From Bimuria novae-zelandiae CBS 107.79 (lineage: Eukaryota; Ascomycota; Dothideomycetes; Pleosporales; Didymosphaeriaceae), in NCBI GenBank assembly GCA_010015655.1, contig ML976697.1, positions 382,305 through 446,304 of the forward strand: a DNA stretch of 64,000 nt. The letters are read 5' to 3'. The first letter of the stretch is position 1. Every line of letters starts with the position of its first letter. Below the pieces are notes generated by a model. The model did no database searches, had not been told where the DNA came from, and saw nothing but the letters and a program-made list of their open reading frames with translations. The translations under genes were made by a program, and so were the position numbers. Shown here piece by piece: positions 1-9,639 of the stretch.

Positions 1-249
1 TTGTCTTTGGTTCGCAGTCGGCGGTCTTCGGGAATCGGTTTTAATATGTTCTACTTGGCTCTAGGGTATAGACTTAGGATTAATGGCGTTCTATCACATC
101 CAATGTACATTGCTGTAATATCTTGACATCTCCCAAGTTCAGGAAGTGGTACGAGGATCATTCATCTGCACAATACCATATACCTCCCACTTGAGCACCC
201 TTAGAACCGAGCATGCAACGCCTTCCACCATCCACTCCCAAGAAGTTAA

Positions 250-841
250 TCAGCCGTCCGTCAAGCCGAAGCACGTCAATTTCCCATTTTGATTTGTGAT
301 CGTGCTATCAGAATCTACTGAGGGCATCAGTAAGTGCGTTTCATCAGAAAGCAGGAGATTACTTACTGATGTCAACTGAATATGTGTGTGTAGAACCGTC
401 ATTGCGCTTGCACTCGACCGTTACAAACAATGAATGCTGCGATGAGGGAAACATAATGTCAATGGGGCAACTATGGGTGAGACCGCCACTGTGTCGTAAC
501 GTTAGCTACCTTAGTCGCAAGTGGACTTCAGACACATAATTTGCCTGTGGAATCACATCGCCGTTGGCGTTGGCGAAGCACAAGTCCAAGGCCATGAACG
601 AAGTAACGAATTGCTGAGACGTGTTAAGGCAATCGCAGGCAAGGATACCAGATTGGGCTTTGTTAATGACAATGTTGCAGTTGTGGCACGTGGTGGTGAA
701 GGAGGCAGCTGCACTCGCTGTGAGAGCGAGAGCTGTGAGGATGGAAGAGAACTGAATTTTGATTGCGTGACCGAGGCGAGGTTGAGATTGCGGTATGAAT
801 ACAGAGTCTGCGGCATACTTTAGTATTACCCTATTAGACAC
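250..841 (-). CDS. Small secreted cyanovirin-N-like (CVNH) protein, three exons, start uncertain
   Basis: Read on the minus strand, exons 841-510, 470-367 and 317-250 join in frame across a 39-bp GTAGCT...CATAG intron and a 49-bp GTAAGT...CTCAG intron. The product has a hydrophobic signal-like stretch (SSILTALALTASAAA) and then two repeats of the CVNH pattern. The first holds FTTTCHNC, a second Cys pair (LACDC) and an LDLCFANANGD turn; the second holds SCPIDIM, VTVEC, YSVDI and ITNQNGKLTC. CVNH domains are two-repeat sugar-binding folds, often secreted in fungi; the Cys spacing fits secretion. The start is doubtful: no ATG lies directly before the signal segment. Either an ATG at 841 is used read-through, or the exon MSNR joins FSSIL by an 82-bp intron, or the true start was lost at the AT-rich border. 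The 39-bp intron is unusually short. Function in this fungus is unknown. Confidence 0.6.
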
Positions 842-1280
842 CTATAATATAGACAAAACTAGGTTCTATATAGGCGTTAGTAGTAGCTAATAGATTATTA
901 CTATAAAGTTAAATTACTTTTAAGTCTCCGCGTTAGAGACCTCGCGCGATTATATTACTTTAATTAAAATAATTTTTAGTAATAGTAAGATCTTTAATCC
1001 TATGCTTATTATACAAGGCGTTAATTACCTTTATTAATAGTATACTAATACTACACTGTCTAATAATTACCTAATTACTATATTAATATTTAGCTATACT
1101 AATAATTTAATATTAATTAAGTAATTAGAGTTTTTTAAAAAATAAACACGTGCACAGCAGAAGGGTGTATAATAATTACTTATATTAAATAAATTTAGTA
1201 GCTATTTAACGTTTAAGGTTATTAAGTACTATAATAAGTATAATATAATACCTTTTTTACTATTGCCTTACGCATCTTAT
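842..1280. other. AT-rich RIP-mutated DNA, no gene
   Basis: This stretch is dominated by TA dinucleotides with TAA/TAG in every frame and no usable ORF. It begins sharply at the end of the CVNH-like gene. It is probably old transposon sequence, part of the same relic that continues after the solo LTR, but I could not identify a domain in it. Confidence 0.6.
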
Positions 1281-1708
1281 TATTAAGCCCTGAGGGGTAG
1301 CTGGTCCTAAAGGGGTAAGGGTTGGTTCTTGGGCAAGAGTGTTAGTAATATAAGTAAGGGGTATTAATAGCTTACGCGTATTAATAGGACGTTAGTATTA
1401 AAAGTATATATAGCATAATTAAATTAATAAGAGCCTAAGTCGAATCTAAACAATAGATTAATAAACAGGTTAAACACGATGGTAGAAGGTCGTCATCGCG
1501 TTCCTATATACATAACTCGTCCCACGGATCCCAATAATCCCAAGAGTCCCAAAGTCCCCTGTGCCAAGATACTTCTAGGACGCCCGATATTTCTAGAACG
1601 CGTGACTAAGCACGTGACTCGTGACTGAGTCAGGAATCTTGGCTTGTTCGCACGGATAAGTGTTCCTGCCCCGTCCCGCGTTATGTTAGATCTCAACGGA
1701 TCTTAACA
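1281..1708 (-). mobile_element. Solo LTR of a gypsy-type element, minus orientation
   Basis: Read on the minus strand it starts TGTTAAGATCC, carries TATATAGGAACG, and shares its second half (TTTATTAATCTATT, ACTTTTAATACTAAC, CGCGTAAGCTATTAATA) with the two LTRs of the gypsy element at 7463-38665. It is flanked on both sides by CTTAT (1276-1280 and 1709-1713), a 5-bp target-site duplication. No internal region remains, so it is a solo LTR left by LTR-LTR recombination. Its central part (about 1490-1690) is GC-normal and differs from the other gypsy LTRs, so it is a sister subfamily. Confidence 0.85.
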
Positions 1709-2425
1709 CTTATCACCTGTAGGCTTTTAATATTATCTATTTTTAGCTATTAAAGAATAATTACGAAAAGGCTATAAAGATAGCTACCCGTACTAAGTAT
1801 ACTAATTTTAATAAAGTTAAATTTCTACATACGTATTATAGTATTAGAATAGCTACTTTTAAACGTAGCACTATACTTAGTGCTTAGAAGAAGTTAGGTA
1901 TCTTTTATTTAATTTAGAAATTATACATATAAAGCTACCTATAGTGCATACGCCGTTACTATTACTTTTATATATAATTAATTTATTACTTATTACTAAC
2001 ACACCTATATTATACTAATAGTAGTATAAAAAGATATTGCGCGCTTTAGAAAGGAGTAATATTTTAAGCTATAAGCTTAAAAAGTTCCTAAAAAGCTTAT
2101 AATTACTTATTAATAGTCTCGCGCTAGCCTAACAAGACCTCTTAGCTATTACTATAGCGGCCTAATAGCGCTAAAAAAGGCAGGTTAAAGATACTAGGCA
2201 GGTATAGAAAGGCGGCGTAGTTGCCGTAAAGGCAGCGCGACAAGCTATTGATCATCGTGTGGAGCAGGAGGCACAAAGGCTGCTAGACAGGCTGCAAAAA
2301 CGTACAATGACGCGCACTTGCAGGCACCACAAAGTCAGCCCTGGCAGGTGCCATCTCTCAGAGAGATGACAGTAGATCTTGCCCTACTTGCTACACCGAC
2401 GCCAGCGTATATATCGCCATATAAT
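1709..2425 (+). pseudogene. Possible pogo/Fot1 transposase C-terminal relic
   Basis: The end of this AT-rich stretch, from about 2170, reads as a charged coiled-coil tail (RQVQKGGVVAVKAARQAIDHR, then EQEAQRLLDRLQKR), which resembles the C-terminal tails of fungal pogo/Fot1 transposases. Stops interrupt everything before it. The solo LTR at 1281-1708 sits inside the same AT-rich block. Weak assignment, based on the tail only. Confidence 0.35.
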
Positions 2426-2475
2426 TGAAGTCTTCGCCGTCAAAATCATCCTCGAATGTCAATTCGCTATAAAAA

Positions 2476-2565
2476 GTGACGTTGAGCCGCGAAGTGACGT
2501 TGAGCCGCGAAGTGACGTTGAGCCGCGAAGTGACGTTGAGCCGCGAAGTGACGTTGAGCCGCGAA
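2476..2565 (+). repeat. 18-bp minisatellite, five identical copies
   Basis: The unit GTGACGTTGAGCCGCGAA occurs five times head to tail without a mismatch and is followed by a partial sixth start. It contains TGACGT. It lies at the edge of the AT-rich block, beside a short palindrome (GCCAACCCGCGGGGTTGGC) at 2568-2586. The unit length is a multiple of three, so open frames run through it, but no gene is evident. Confidence 0.95.
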
Positions 2566-3248
2566 GTGCCAACCCGCGGGGTTGGCGAGTGGCGCGGGTA
2601 GGGTAGGTGAATTCGGTACGCTTATAACCACAACTACCGTAAATGCGCAAAATTGGACTTTTCTTAGAGTTTAGAGCAGGCCAGAAGGTTGTCTGTCAAG
2701 GTGGCGATTTTGCTGATCATCGAACGATGAGTGTTCGGCGAGTGCTGCACAGCATCACCGCCAAAAGTCGTAGACAATGTCGCAGAGCTGCGATTCATAA
2801 GAACTGCTTTATACGCTCTCGCAAATAAGTAGAACACTTGGAAGTGAATCTTCTTCGTAGACCCAAGAGTGAAAGGTTCGGAGTCAGAGAAAGAGCCGTC
2901 AGTGTTGTGTCGCGGAGTCCTTGATCTCCCATCAAATAACTTTATTGGCCAGCAAGATCACATAGATGAAAGATCTTAGTAATGAGTACGACCGTAGGAC
3001 ATCGGCATTGGAGGTTGATTAGCTTAGGAGTATCGAGTTCGGGCACCAGCACACATGTACTGCAGAAGCGTGCGTCAGTGTTGTACAAAAGTACGCACAT
3101 CCAACTTCGCAAGTGGACCGCTGTGACAGTGTAACATAAGCGACTCTGGGGCGCGCATTCGCAGCAGTTCCAGTGTGCGTGGTAGATCGACGTTCAGTGT
3201 GTTTTTCTGGTCTCCTCGGAACTACCGTAGATCTGATCCCGACGTAAC
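2566..3248. other. Non-coding island of normal base composition
   Basis: This has normal GC content and only short ORFs without recognisable domains or splice signals. Part of it (2581-2671) is similar to 46314-46401, described separately. No gene is supported. Confidence 0.5.
2581..2671 (-). repeat. Diverged repeat shared with 46314-46401, copy 1
   Basis: This segment aligns by eye with 46314-46401 (shared words GGGTAGGT, GTAC, ATGCRCAAAATT, CTTAGAGT or CTCAGAGT). On the minus strand both copies translate to similar peptides, here ILRIYGSCGYKRTEFTYP, there ILCIYRGCSCECTRLTYP. Both may be remnants of one duplicated gene or of an old repeat. Confidence 0.5.
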
Positions 3249-3292
3249 ATGCCCGTGCGCGCAACGCCCGGATTCGCGCAACGCCCCGCGAA
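3249..3292. repeat. GC-rich terminal repeat of a pogo-like element (left end)
   Basis: A GC-rich stretch with an internal near-duplication (GTGCGCGCAACGCCC, then TTCGCGCAACGCCCC) ends in GCGAACACC and leads straight into AT-rich transposon sequence. It follows the same plan as the ends at 7368-7399, 7404-7447 and 41349-41393, so I read it as the left terminus of the minus-strand pogo relic. The outer limit is approximate. Confidence 0.5.
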
Positions 3293-3299
3293 CACCATC

Positions 3300-5180
3300 T
3301 CAGCGATCTTAAATTTAAAGCTATACAACGCTATATAATAGCTTAATATTTATAAAAACGTAGTAGTACAGTAACTAGATGCTTGCGATTAACTTATACT
3401 ATTTAAATTTTTATAGGAGATTAACACTATAGCTACGTAATATAATTTTAGGTAGAGTAGTAAATAGCTTATCTCTAGCTTAAATACTAGCGTAAGTAGC
3501 ACTAGCGTATTTTTAATACTTATTACTTAATAAAACTACTTATAAGACTAGTTGCTTGCGCTTTTAAGCTTATTAAGTAGGTTTTTTTTAATATTAAGTT
3601 TTAACTTTATACGCGCGTTTAGCTACTTTCTTAGCTTACTTAACCTTATTTATTTTCTTAAGCCTTTACCTCTCTACACGCTTTCCCTTAAGCTCTACTT
3701 AACACTATAGTTAAGCCTCCTTACGCTACTTCTTAGTTCGTGCTTTTTAAAGTTTCTCCTCTATCTTATTTTACTCCTATACTACTTTTTTAGCTTAAGC
3801 CTCGCGTAACTTGCAAGGAGACTAGTAAATAGCGCTACTATAATACTCTTAGCACTATTAAAGGTTAAGGACTTTACTCTTCTTCTTATGCCTCTACTTA
3901 TACTAAAGAGCCTCCTTTAAGCCCTTATTCTTATGCTTTAAAAGCTTATTCTATATAAAAAGATAGTAAAGGCTTAAACGTAGCTTTCTTGCCTTATATT
4001 AATAGCTATTATTAATAGTAACTTAGACTAACTAATCTATCTTTCTCTAATTACTATTAAAGAGCCCTAATAATAAGCTTTTTTTAGCTTCTAGCGTGCT
4101 AGCAAATTTATAAAGGATAACATTAGTATTTATTAGCTAAATCTTAGTAGCTTTAAACGCCTTAAATATAAGGCTTTTTATAAAGGAGGATATTTAGGCT
4201 CTTTAGAAAAGTAAGAAGAAGTCTCCTTTCTTAATTAAAATAAGGCCTTAAGCCTTATAGAGATAGTTAGTAAGCTTATTAGAGTAGGCTTAAAAAAGTA
4301 GCTTAAATAATACTATATTAAGCGGCTGGAGCGTGTAGGTTAAATAGGAAGGAAGGACTATAAGGAGGATCCTGTAGTAGTTATAGTAGTTAATAAACTC
4401 TATCGTAACATAAGATCTATAATTATTAAAAATAAGTAATTACTATCTCCTTAATTACTACTTTATATAGTAATTAAACACTTACTTTAGCTAAGCTAGG
4501 TCTATGTTATTATTTAACTAGCCTGTTAGAGATAATAAGATAAAGACCTTATACTCTCCTATCTTAATATTCTTTACCTAACTTAATTATATAGCTCCTT
4601 TTATAGCTATATAAATAAGGGCTAGAGGCAGCAAGCTCCTATTAGCGTAGTAGTAGGCTAAGACTATTAGAAACTTACATAATCTATTTTAAAGAGATAC
4701 TTAAACCTCCTTCTTCTCTTATTAACGCTTGCTAAATATCCTCTTGCTTTTACTTATTAAGCTAATTAAGAAGTCCTTCTTATCTATATTATATATATCT
4801 TGAGCCTTACGGTAGTATTTAGTAATCTTTTAATATAGTAGCTTAAAGTAGAGATAGTATTTTAACTTAAAATTAGCTAAGTAGCGCGTACAATCTATAG
4901 CGCTAGTCTACTTTAAAATAAGATAGATCTTATGTTAGTTAATAAAGTAAGTAACCTAGCTCTCGCTAAGCTGCTAATAGGCTACTTTTAATAAAAAATT
5001 CTTAATTATTTCCCTTATAGGAGGTAGGTCTTGCTTAGTAAGCCTAGTAATATATTATATAAGCTCTAGCTCCTGTTATAGGCTAAGTTTAAGCTAATAA
5101 AATACCTAGGTCTTACGTAGGGCCTAAAGGCCTTAGTGTCTTTAACTAAGGGTTAATTAATTAATATTAATTTAACTTAA
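3300..5180 (-). pseudogene. pogo/Fot1-family transposase relic, RIP-degraded
   Basis: On the minus strand, fragments follow the order of Fot1-type transposases. Near 5040 is the LPPTREMIQNF-like segment. Near 4600 is a block like CADGTSLPPALIY (here YYANRSLLPLALIY) with a following WV..I-like stretch. Near 4400 is the DDE-core LLILDGHGSH equivalent, decayed to LIIIDLMLR. Near 3900-3700 are the NEALKEAL and coiled-coil tail. Dozens of TAA/TAG stops, from CpA to TpA change, remove any function. Such transposases cut and paste DNA elements at TA sites. It lies head to head with another relic at 5280-6970. Confidence 0.65.
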
Positions 5181-5279
5181 GCTATAATTAATAATATTAA
5201 ATTATTAAACCTAAGCAAAAACTTTTATATATATAAAAACTACTACTAAATATAGTATTATATAGTCTATATTAATCTA

Positions 5280-6970
5280 AAGGCATTAGGGAATAATGCA
5301 CTTTACATAAATTAAAAACTCTAGCTAGTAAAAGCTTACTCTATAGTAAAAGTAAGAGCTTGTACAATATATTAAAAAACCTATCGAGAGATATATACCT
5401 TCTATAAGAAAGATAATATAGAACTTTGCCTTTATAATAGTAAAAGAGCTAGTTAGCGAGAGCTAGGTTATTCGCTTTATTAACTAATATAGAATTTATC
5501 TAATTTTATAATAGATAGATACTATAGATAGTAATCGCTATAACGCTAATTTAGTAGATAAATATTACTTTTATTTTCACTTTTTATATAATACGATTAA
5601 TTAATATTATATAGATCTTTATTATATTTATAATATAGATAAAAAAGACTGCCTAATTAGTATTATTAGTAAATCAAAGAGGATATTTAGTAGATAAATA
5701 TAAGAGAAGAATAAGGTTAAGATATTATTTTAAAATAATAATTACGCGTAGATTACGCTTCTAATTTATATCTATGCTAATAAATTAACTTTACGACTAA
5801 GCTTTATTAATAAGGCTACTAATAAGGGTATTTAATTGAGCTAGGTAAAGTATATTAAGGTAAGAGAATACGAAGTCTACATTACTTTATTATTCTTTAA
5901 CTAAATAAATAATACAATTAGGCTTACCTAACTTAAATAGGTCTTTAATCGCTGTATACAACAGAAAACTAAATAATTATATTTAATTTTAATTATAGAT
6001 AGCTTTACGTTTTATATTATTGTAAACTTGGTTAATTACTATAATTAAAATAAGATTATGCTTACTATCGTAACTTCTTATTTAACATATACGCTTTAGC
6101 TACTTAATATTATAATATTTAAGCCTTTATTAGTAGCCTACTTAATAAAGCCATTATAATACCTTTATAAAAGCTAAAGTCTAGCTGTTATTACTAACAG
6201 TAACTTCTATCCCTTGTTTTAAAATACGTAAATAACCTATTTTAAAAAATTAACTATTTTTAGCTCTTTTAGAGTAATAAGTGTATTATTACCTAATTCT
6301 AATCTTATTTTTAATAGGTTTACTTATAATTCAGAATTGGGTAATAGCTCCTTATTAGGGCTTAGGAATTATAATTAGAAAAAAATAAACAGGCTTGTAC
6401 GCTCAATAGTTAAGAATTAAAGTAATAAAAATATATAATAGCTTTATTTTTTACTTTACCTCCTCTTTGGGTAAAATAAGCTACTTTAATATAATAATAA
6501 TAGGCTAAGGCCGGCGCTATTAATAAAGCAAAAAATAAAATAAAGGTAAGACTTTAGGATTTTAATAGAATTAAGAGTATTATAGTAAAGTAGTCTTATA
6601 ATTACTAAGGAAAGTAAGGGGGACACGTATTTATTAATTTATTAAAAAGTAAAAGGATAAGTAGTAGTAGCTTTAAAAAGTAAAAATAGTAAAATTAAAG
6701 AAAGTAGCTAAGATATATAAGGAAAATATTTAATAAGAGAAGCGTGCTACGCGAGAGGTAGCTAAAAAGGTAACTTAGCGTACTGTCTAGAAGTCTGTCT
6801 ATAACCAAAAAAAGCTCTATAATTATTTTAAAAGGGTAATGAAAAGGCCTCTCAGCTATTTTCATAAATTAAAAAGTCTTAAAAACGTGTTGTTAATACT
6901 ATAAATATTAAGGAGATCTTACAGGGCGTATTTACTACCTTAATTAAATCTATACGTAGCTACTGTAATA
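5280..6970 (+). pseudogene. Second pogo/Fot1-family transposase relic, RIP-degraded
   Basis: On the plus strand it keeps the family order: YNIDKKDCLI around 5630 (the NMDEKGFLIG segment), YANKLTLRLSFI near 5780, LILIIDSFTFYIIVN near 5985 (the LDGHGSH segment), NKIMLTIVTSYLTYTL*LLNIIIFKPL near 6050-6125 (the catalytic-core end), and a lysine-rich coiled-coil tail at 6640-6830. Stops occur throughout. It is the same superfamily as 38690-41340, where the same NKILL...IIFKPL block recurs. Its right end is probably the GC-rich terminus at 7368-7399. Confidence 0.65.
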
Positions 6971-6980
6971 TTACGCTTCG

Positions 6981-7290
6981 AAATAAATATAAATAAATAT
7001 AAATAAATATACATAAATATACATAAATATAAATAAATATACATAAATATATATAAATATAAATAAATGTAAATAAATATAAATAAATATAAATAAATAT
7101 AAATAACTATAAATAAATATAAATAAATATAAATAAATATACATAAATATAAATAAACATAAATAAAATATAAATTAATATACATGAATATAAATTAATA
7201 TAAATTAATATAAATTAATATAAATTAATATAAATAAATATACATAAATATAAATATTAATAAGTATAAATTAATATAAATAAATTATTG
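6981..7290. repeat. AT-only tandem array (10-bp-like unit)
   Basis: About 310 bp made of AAATAAATAT and close variants (ACATAAATAT, AAATTAATAT). The first two thirds keep an exact 10-bp phase, later units drift. No G occurs for long stretches. It is a simple-sequence expansion within transposon DNA; the open frame on the minus strand is an artefact of it. Confidence 0.95.
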
Positions 7291-7367
7291 CTATTAAATT
7301 ACTACACTAAATATTCTTGTATTAATATTAATTGTAGGTAGTTCTATAGCCTTATTTTTAATAAAGC

Positions 7368-7399
7368 GTTTAAGGTGTTGCCTGCGCATCACGCGCACG
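7368..7399. repeat. GC-rich terminal repeat of a pogo-like element (right end)
   Basis: GGTGTTGCCTGCGCATCACG and the following bases match in plan the right end of the larger pogo element at 41349-41393 (GGTGTTGGCCGCGCGTTACG). It lies a few bases from the left end of the next pogo element, so two related elements abut here. Boundary approximate. Confidence 0.5.
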
Positions 7400-7462
7400 G
7401 ATACGGTAATGCGTAGCCCGGCGTAACGCGCGGCCAACACTAAAACACCCTGAGCTTTAACA

Positions 7463-7874
7463 TGTTAGGATCCATGATCTAACATAAGGATAGCGAACCA
7501 TTTTGTACTTAGTCATAGCGCGTATACGTGGAGACACCCCTGTCTTCGCTTGCCGCGTTATTAGTGCTTATGAAGTCGTGTGACTGCTCTCTAGAGAGCG
7601 CTCTGGGGAGAGAGCTTGCCAGCGAGCAGTCTAGGACTTGTATATAGGAACGTTAAAGATAGACCTTCTATCTTTGTATTTAACCTTGTTTATTAATCTA
7701 TTATTTAAATTATATTTAAATATTATTAATTTATTTATAATCGCGTATTACTTTTAATACTAATATCCTATTAATATGCGTAAGCTATTAATAATCCTTT
7801 TTATCTTATAAGTACTCTTGTCTAAGAATCAACTTTAGCCCTGAAGGGACTAGTTACCCCCTAGGGACTTAATA
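7463..7874 (+). repeat. 5' LTR of the gypsy element
   Basis: Starts TGTTAGGATCCATGATCTAA, has a TATATAGGAACG promoter-like motif near 7643 and ends CTTAATA. It is 44 bp shorter than the 3' LTR because of an indel in the GAGCGCTC-rich part around 7600. Confidence 0.88.
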
Positions 7875-7949
7875 TCTTAAACATCCTTAATATAAGTATT
7901 ATAAGAATATTTACCTCTTTAATAGCTTCTAATAGCACTAGCGTTTTAC

Positions 7950-9422
7950 AAATAAAGAATAGTAAAAATAAGGTGCATAAACCTAGTTTATATAATAGTA
8001 ATTATAAGCTTCTTAATATATAGTTACTAAAATTAAACCTATACTTCTTTAACTAAGATAATAATTTTAAAGACGAGAAGAAGATTACCTTCGTATTAAT
8101 ATATATATAAGGACTAGCTAAAGAATAGATCCGCCTGTATCTAGTTAAATAAATAGAAATGGACTATAAAAACTAAGATAAGGACTACCTAAACAGCTAC
8201 GCCAACGTAGTTAATATTATTAAAAACTGCCCTAACTTTAAAAAGTGCCTTAAATAACTATTCGGAATCGCTAACAAAATCGTTATAGCTAAATAAGCTA
8301 TTTAGATAATTAAATAATAATAATTAGTAGCAGAATATATAGCAAAATTCTATAAGTACACTATAACTTAAATAGGAAAAAGAATCCTTTAAGACTATAT
8401 ATAAGCAAGAACTTAAGAATAAGGTACGAAAAGTACTCCTATATAGTAGTATAAAAACTAAGACTCTTAACAAGCTATGTAAAGAATTAATTAAGAATAA
8501 TAAAGTATAGTTTGTGCTACAAGAAGAGTTTTATAGAAATCTAAAAAATATTAGCTTTATAAAACCTATACGTATAGTTTATAGAGCACTAAAAGTACCC
8601 CCATAATAATAATACGACTTTTATAGTTACCAGCTAATAAAAGGGATATAATTTAATAATTTAGAAAAGGGAATAGGGAAGGTCCTAGGCCCTTAAAAGC
8701 CTAATAATAACTATATATAATTCTGGAATAAAACTTACTTACTAAGGACTAAGACACGTACCTACTTTATATATAGTAAACTAGGCTATATATTCAGGAA
8801 CTGCGGATCTAAGAATAAGGTTATTAGATAATTAAACGTACTAACTGTTAATAACGCAGATGCGAACAACGAAGAATAGTAGGTAATAATTTTTATTAAA
8901 TAACCTAATATCCTAAATAAAGACTTAAAGTAATTAAAATTACTAGACTTTTGTATATACAAGAATGCTAATAATAAAAATTTAAATAAAGAAAACTAAC
9001 TAATATAATAATCCCCTACACTATACCTAAGGATACAACTACTTTTAAGGGAAGTTAAATAGTAAGACGTCTTTAACTTCTTAAAAAAAATAATAACCTA
9101 AGGAAGGAGACTTTAGATACTTAATAATAAAAACTAAATATATTACGTATCTACTAAAATAAACTAGCTTAATTAGTAAAGTAGCGCGAGAATTTGTAAA
9201 CTATAAATATAAGTATTAAGACTTACGCAAGATATATATTATAGAAGAAAATAAATACAAACTAATATATAACTTAGACTACTAAAATCCTAAATACGGT
9301 ACCATTTAATATAAATACTATATATGTAACTAATGTACCACGAACTACGCAAAATAGTAAGTAAAATATTTTCTAATTTAAAACTAATAATCCTAATAGG
9401 AATAGTTTAATTACTGAATTAT
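7950..9422 (+). pseudogene. Gypsy gag region, degraded
   Basis: Translated fragments match the gag of fungal gypsy elements: KEWIRLYLVK near 8115 (the W..PYL segment), then KNCPNFKKCLK*LFG near 8225, AEYIAKFYKYTIT near 8330 (the YA.EF..L segment), followed by a proline/asparagine-rich part. In-frame stops are frequent and match CAA/CAG-to-TAA/TAG change. Gag would form the virus-like particle. Interrupted downstream by copia A. Confidence 0.65.
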
Positions 9423-9427
9423 AAAGT

Positions 9428-9596
9428 TGTCAGATAGAACGAGTGCGTTGAGGTCGGATCTGCATAATCGAGCAGGGACCACAGCGCTTATCGTACTAGC
9501 CCAGGGGTTAAAACCAACCTAATAGAGTTGATAGAGAATAAGATATAATTATTACTAATTATTATACCTTATCGCACGCAAGTATCTTATCTAACA
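9428..9596 (+). repeat. 5' LTR of copia A
   Basis: TGTCAGATAGAACG...ATCTAACA. Compared with the 3' LTR nearly all differences are CA in the 3' copy and TA here, and they lie in the half next to the internal region; the outer half is unchanged. Confidence 0.95.
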
Positions 9597-9639
9597 ATTA
9601 AGAGTCTTACTGCCTTAACTAATATAAAATGGCGTAGTA

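Noticed and set aside
1..249. Further exon of the CVNH-like gene
   Set aside because: The joined frame ends in TGA at 252-250 and no splice donor fits before it; the stretch is likely the 3' untranslated region and intergenic DNA.
6940..7185. Open frame of 81 codons on the minus strand, Tyr/Ile/Leu-rich
   Set aside because: It is a translation of the AAATAAATAT tandem array; no gene features.
6981..7290. CRISPR-like or centromeric array
   Set aside because: Units are contiguous without spacers, short and AT-only; a simple tandem repeat in a fungal genome. No centromere evidence.
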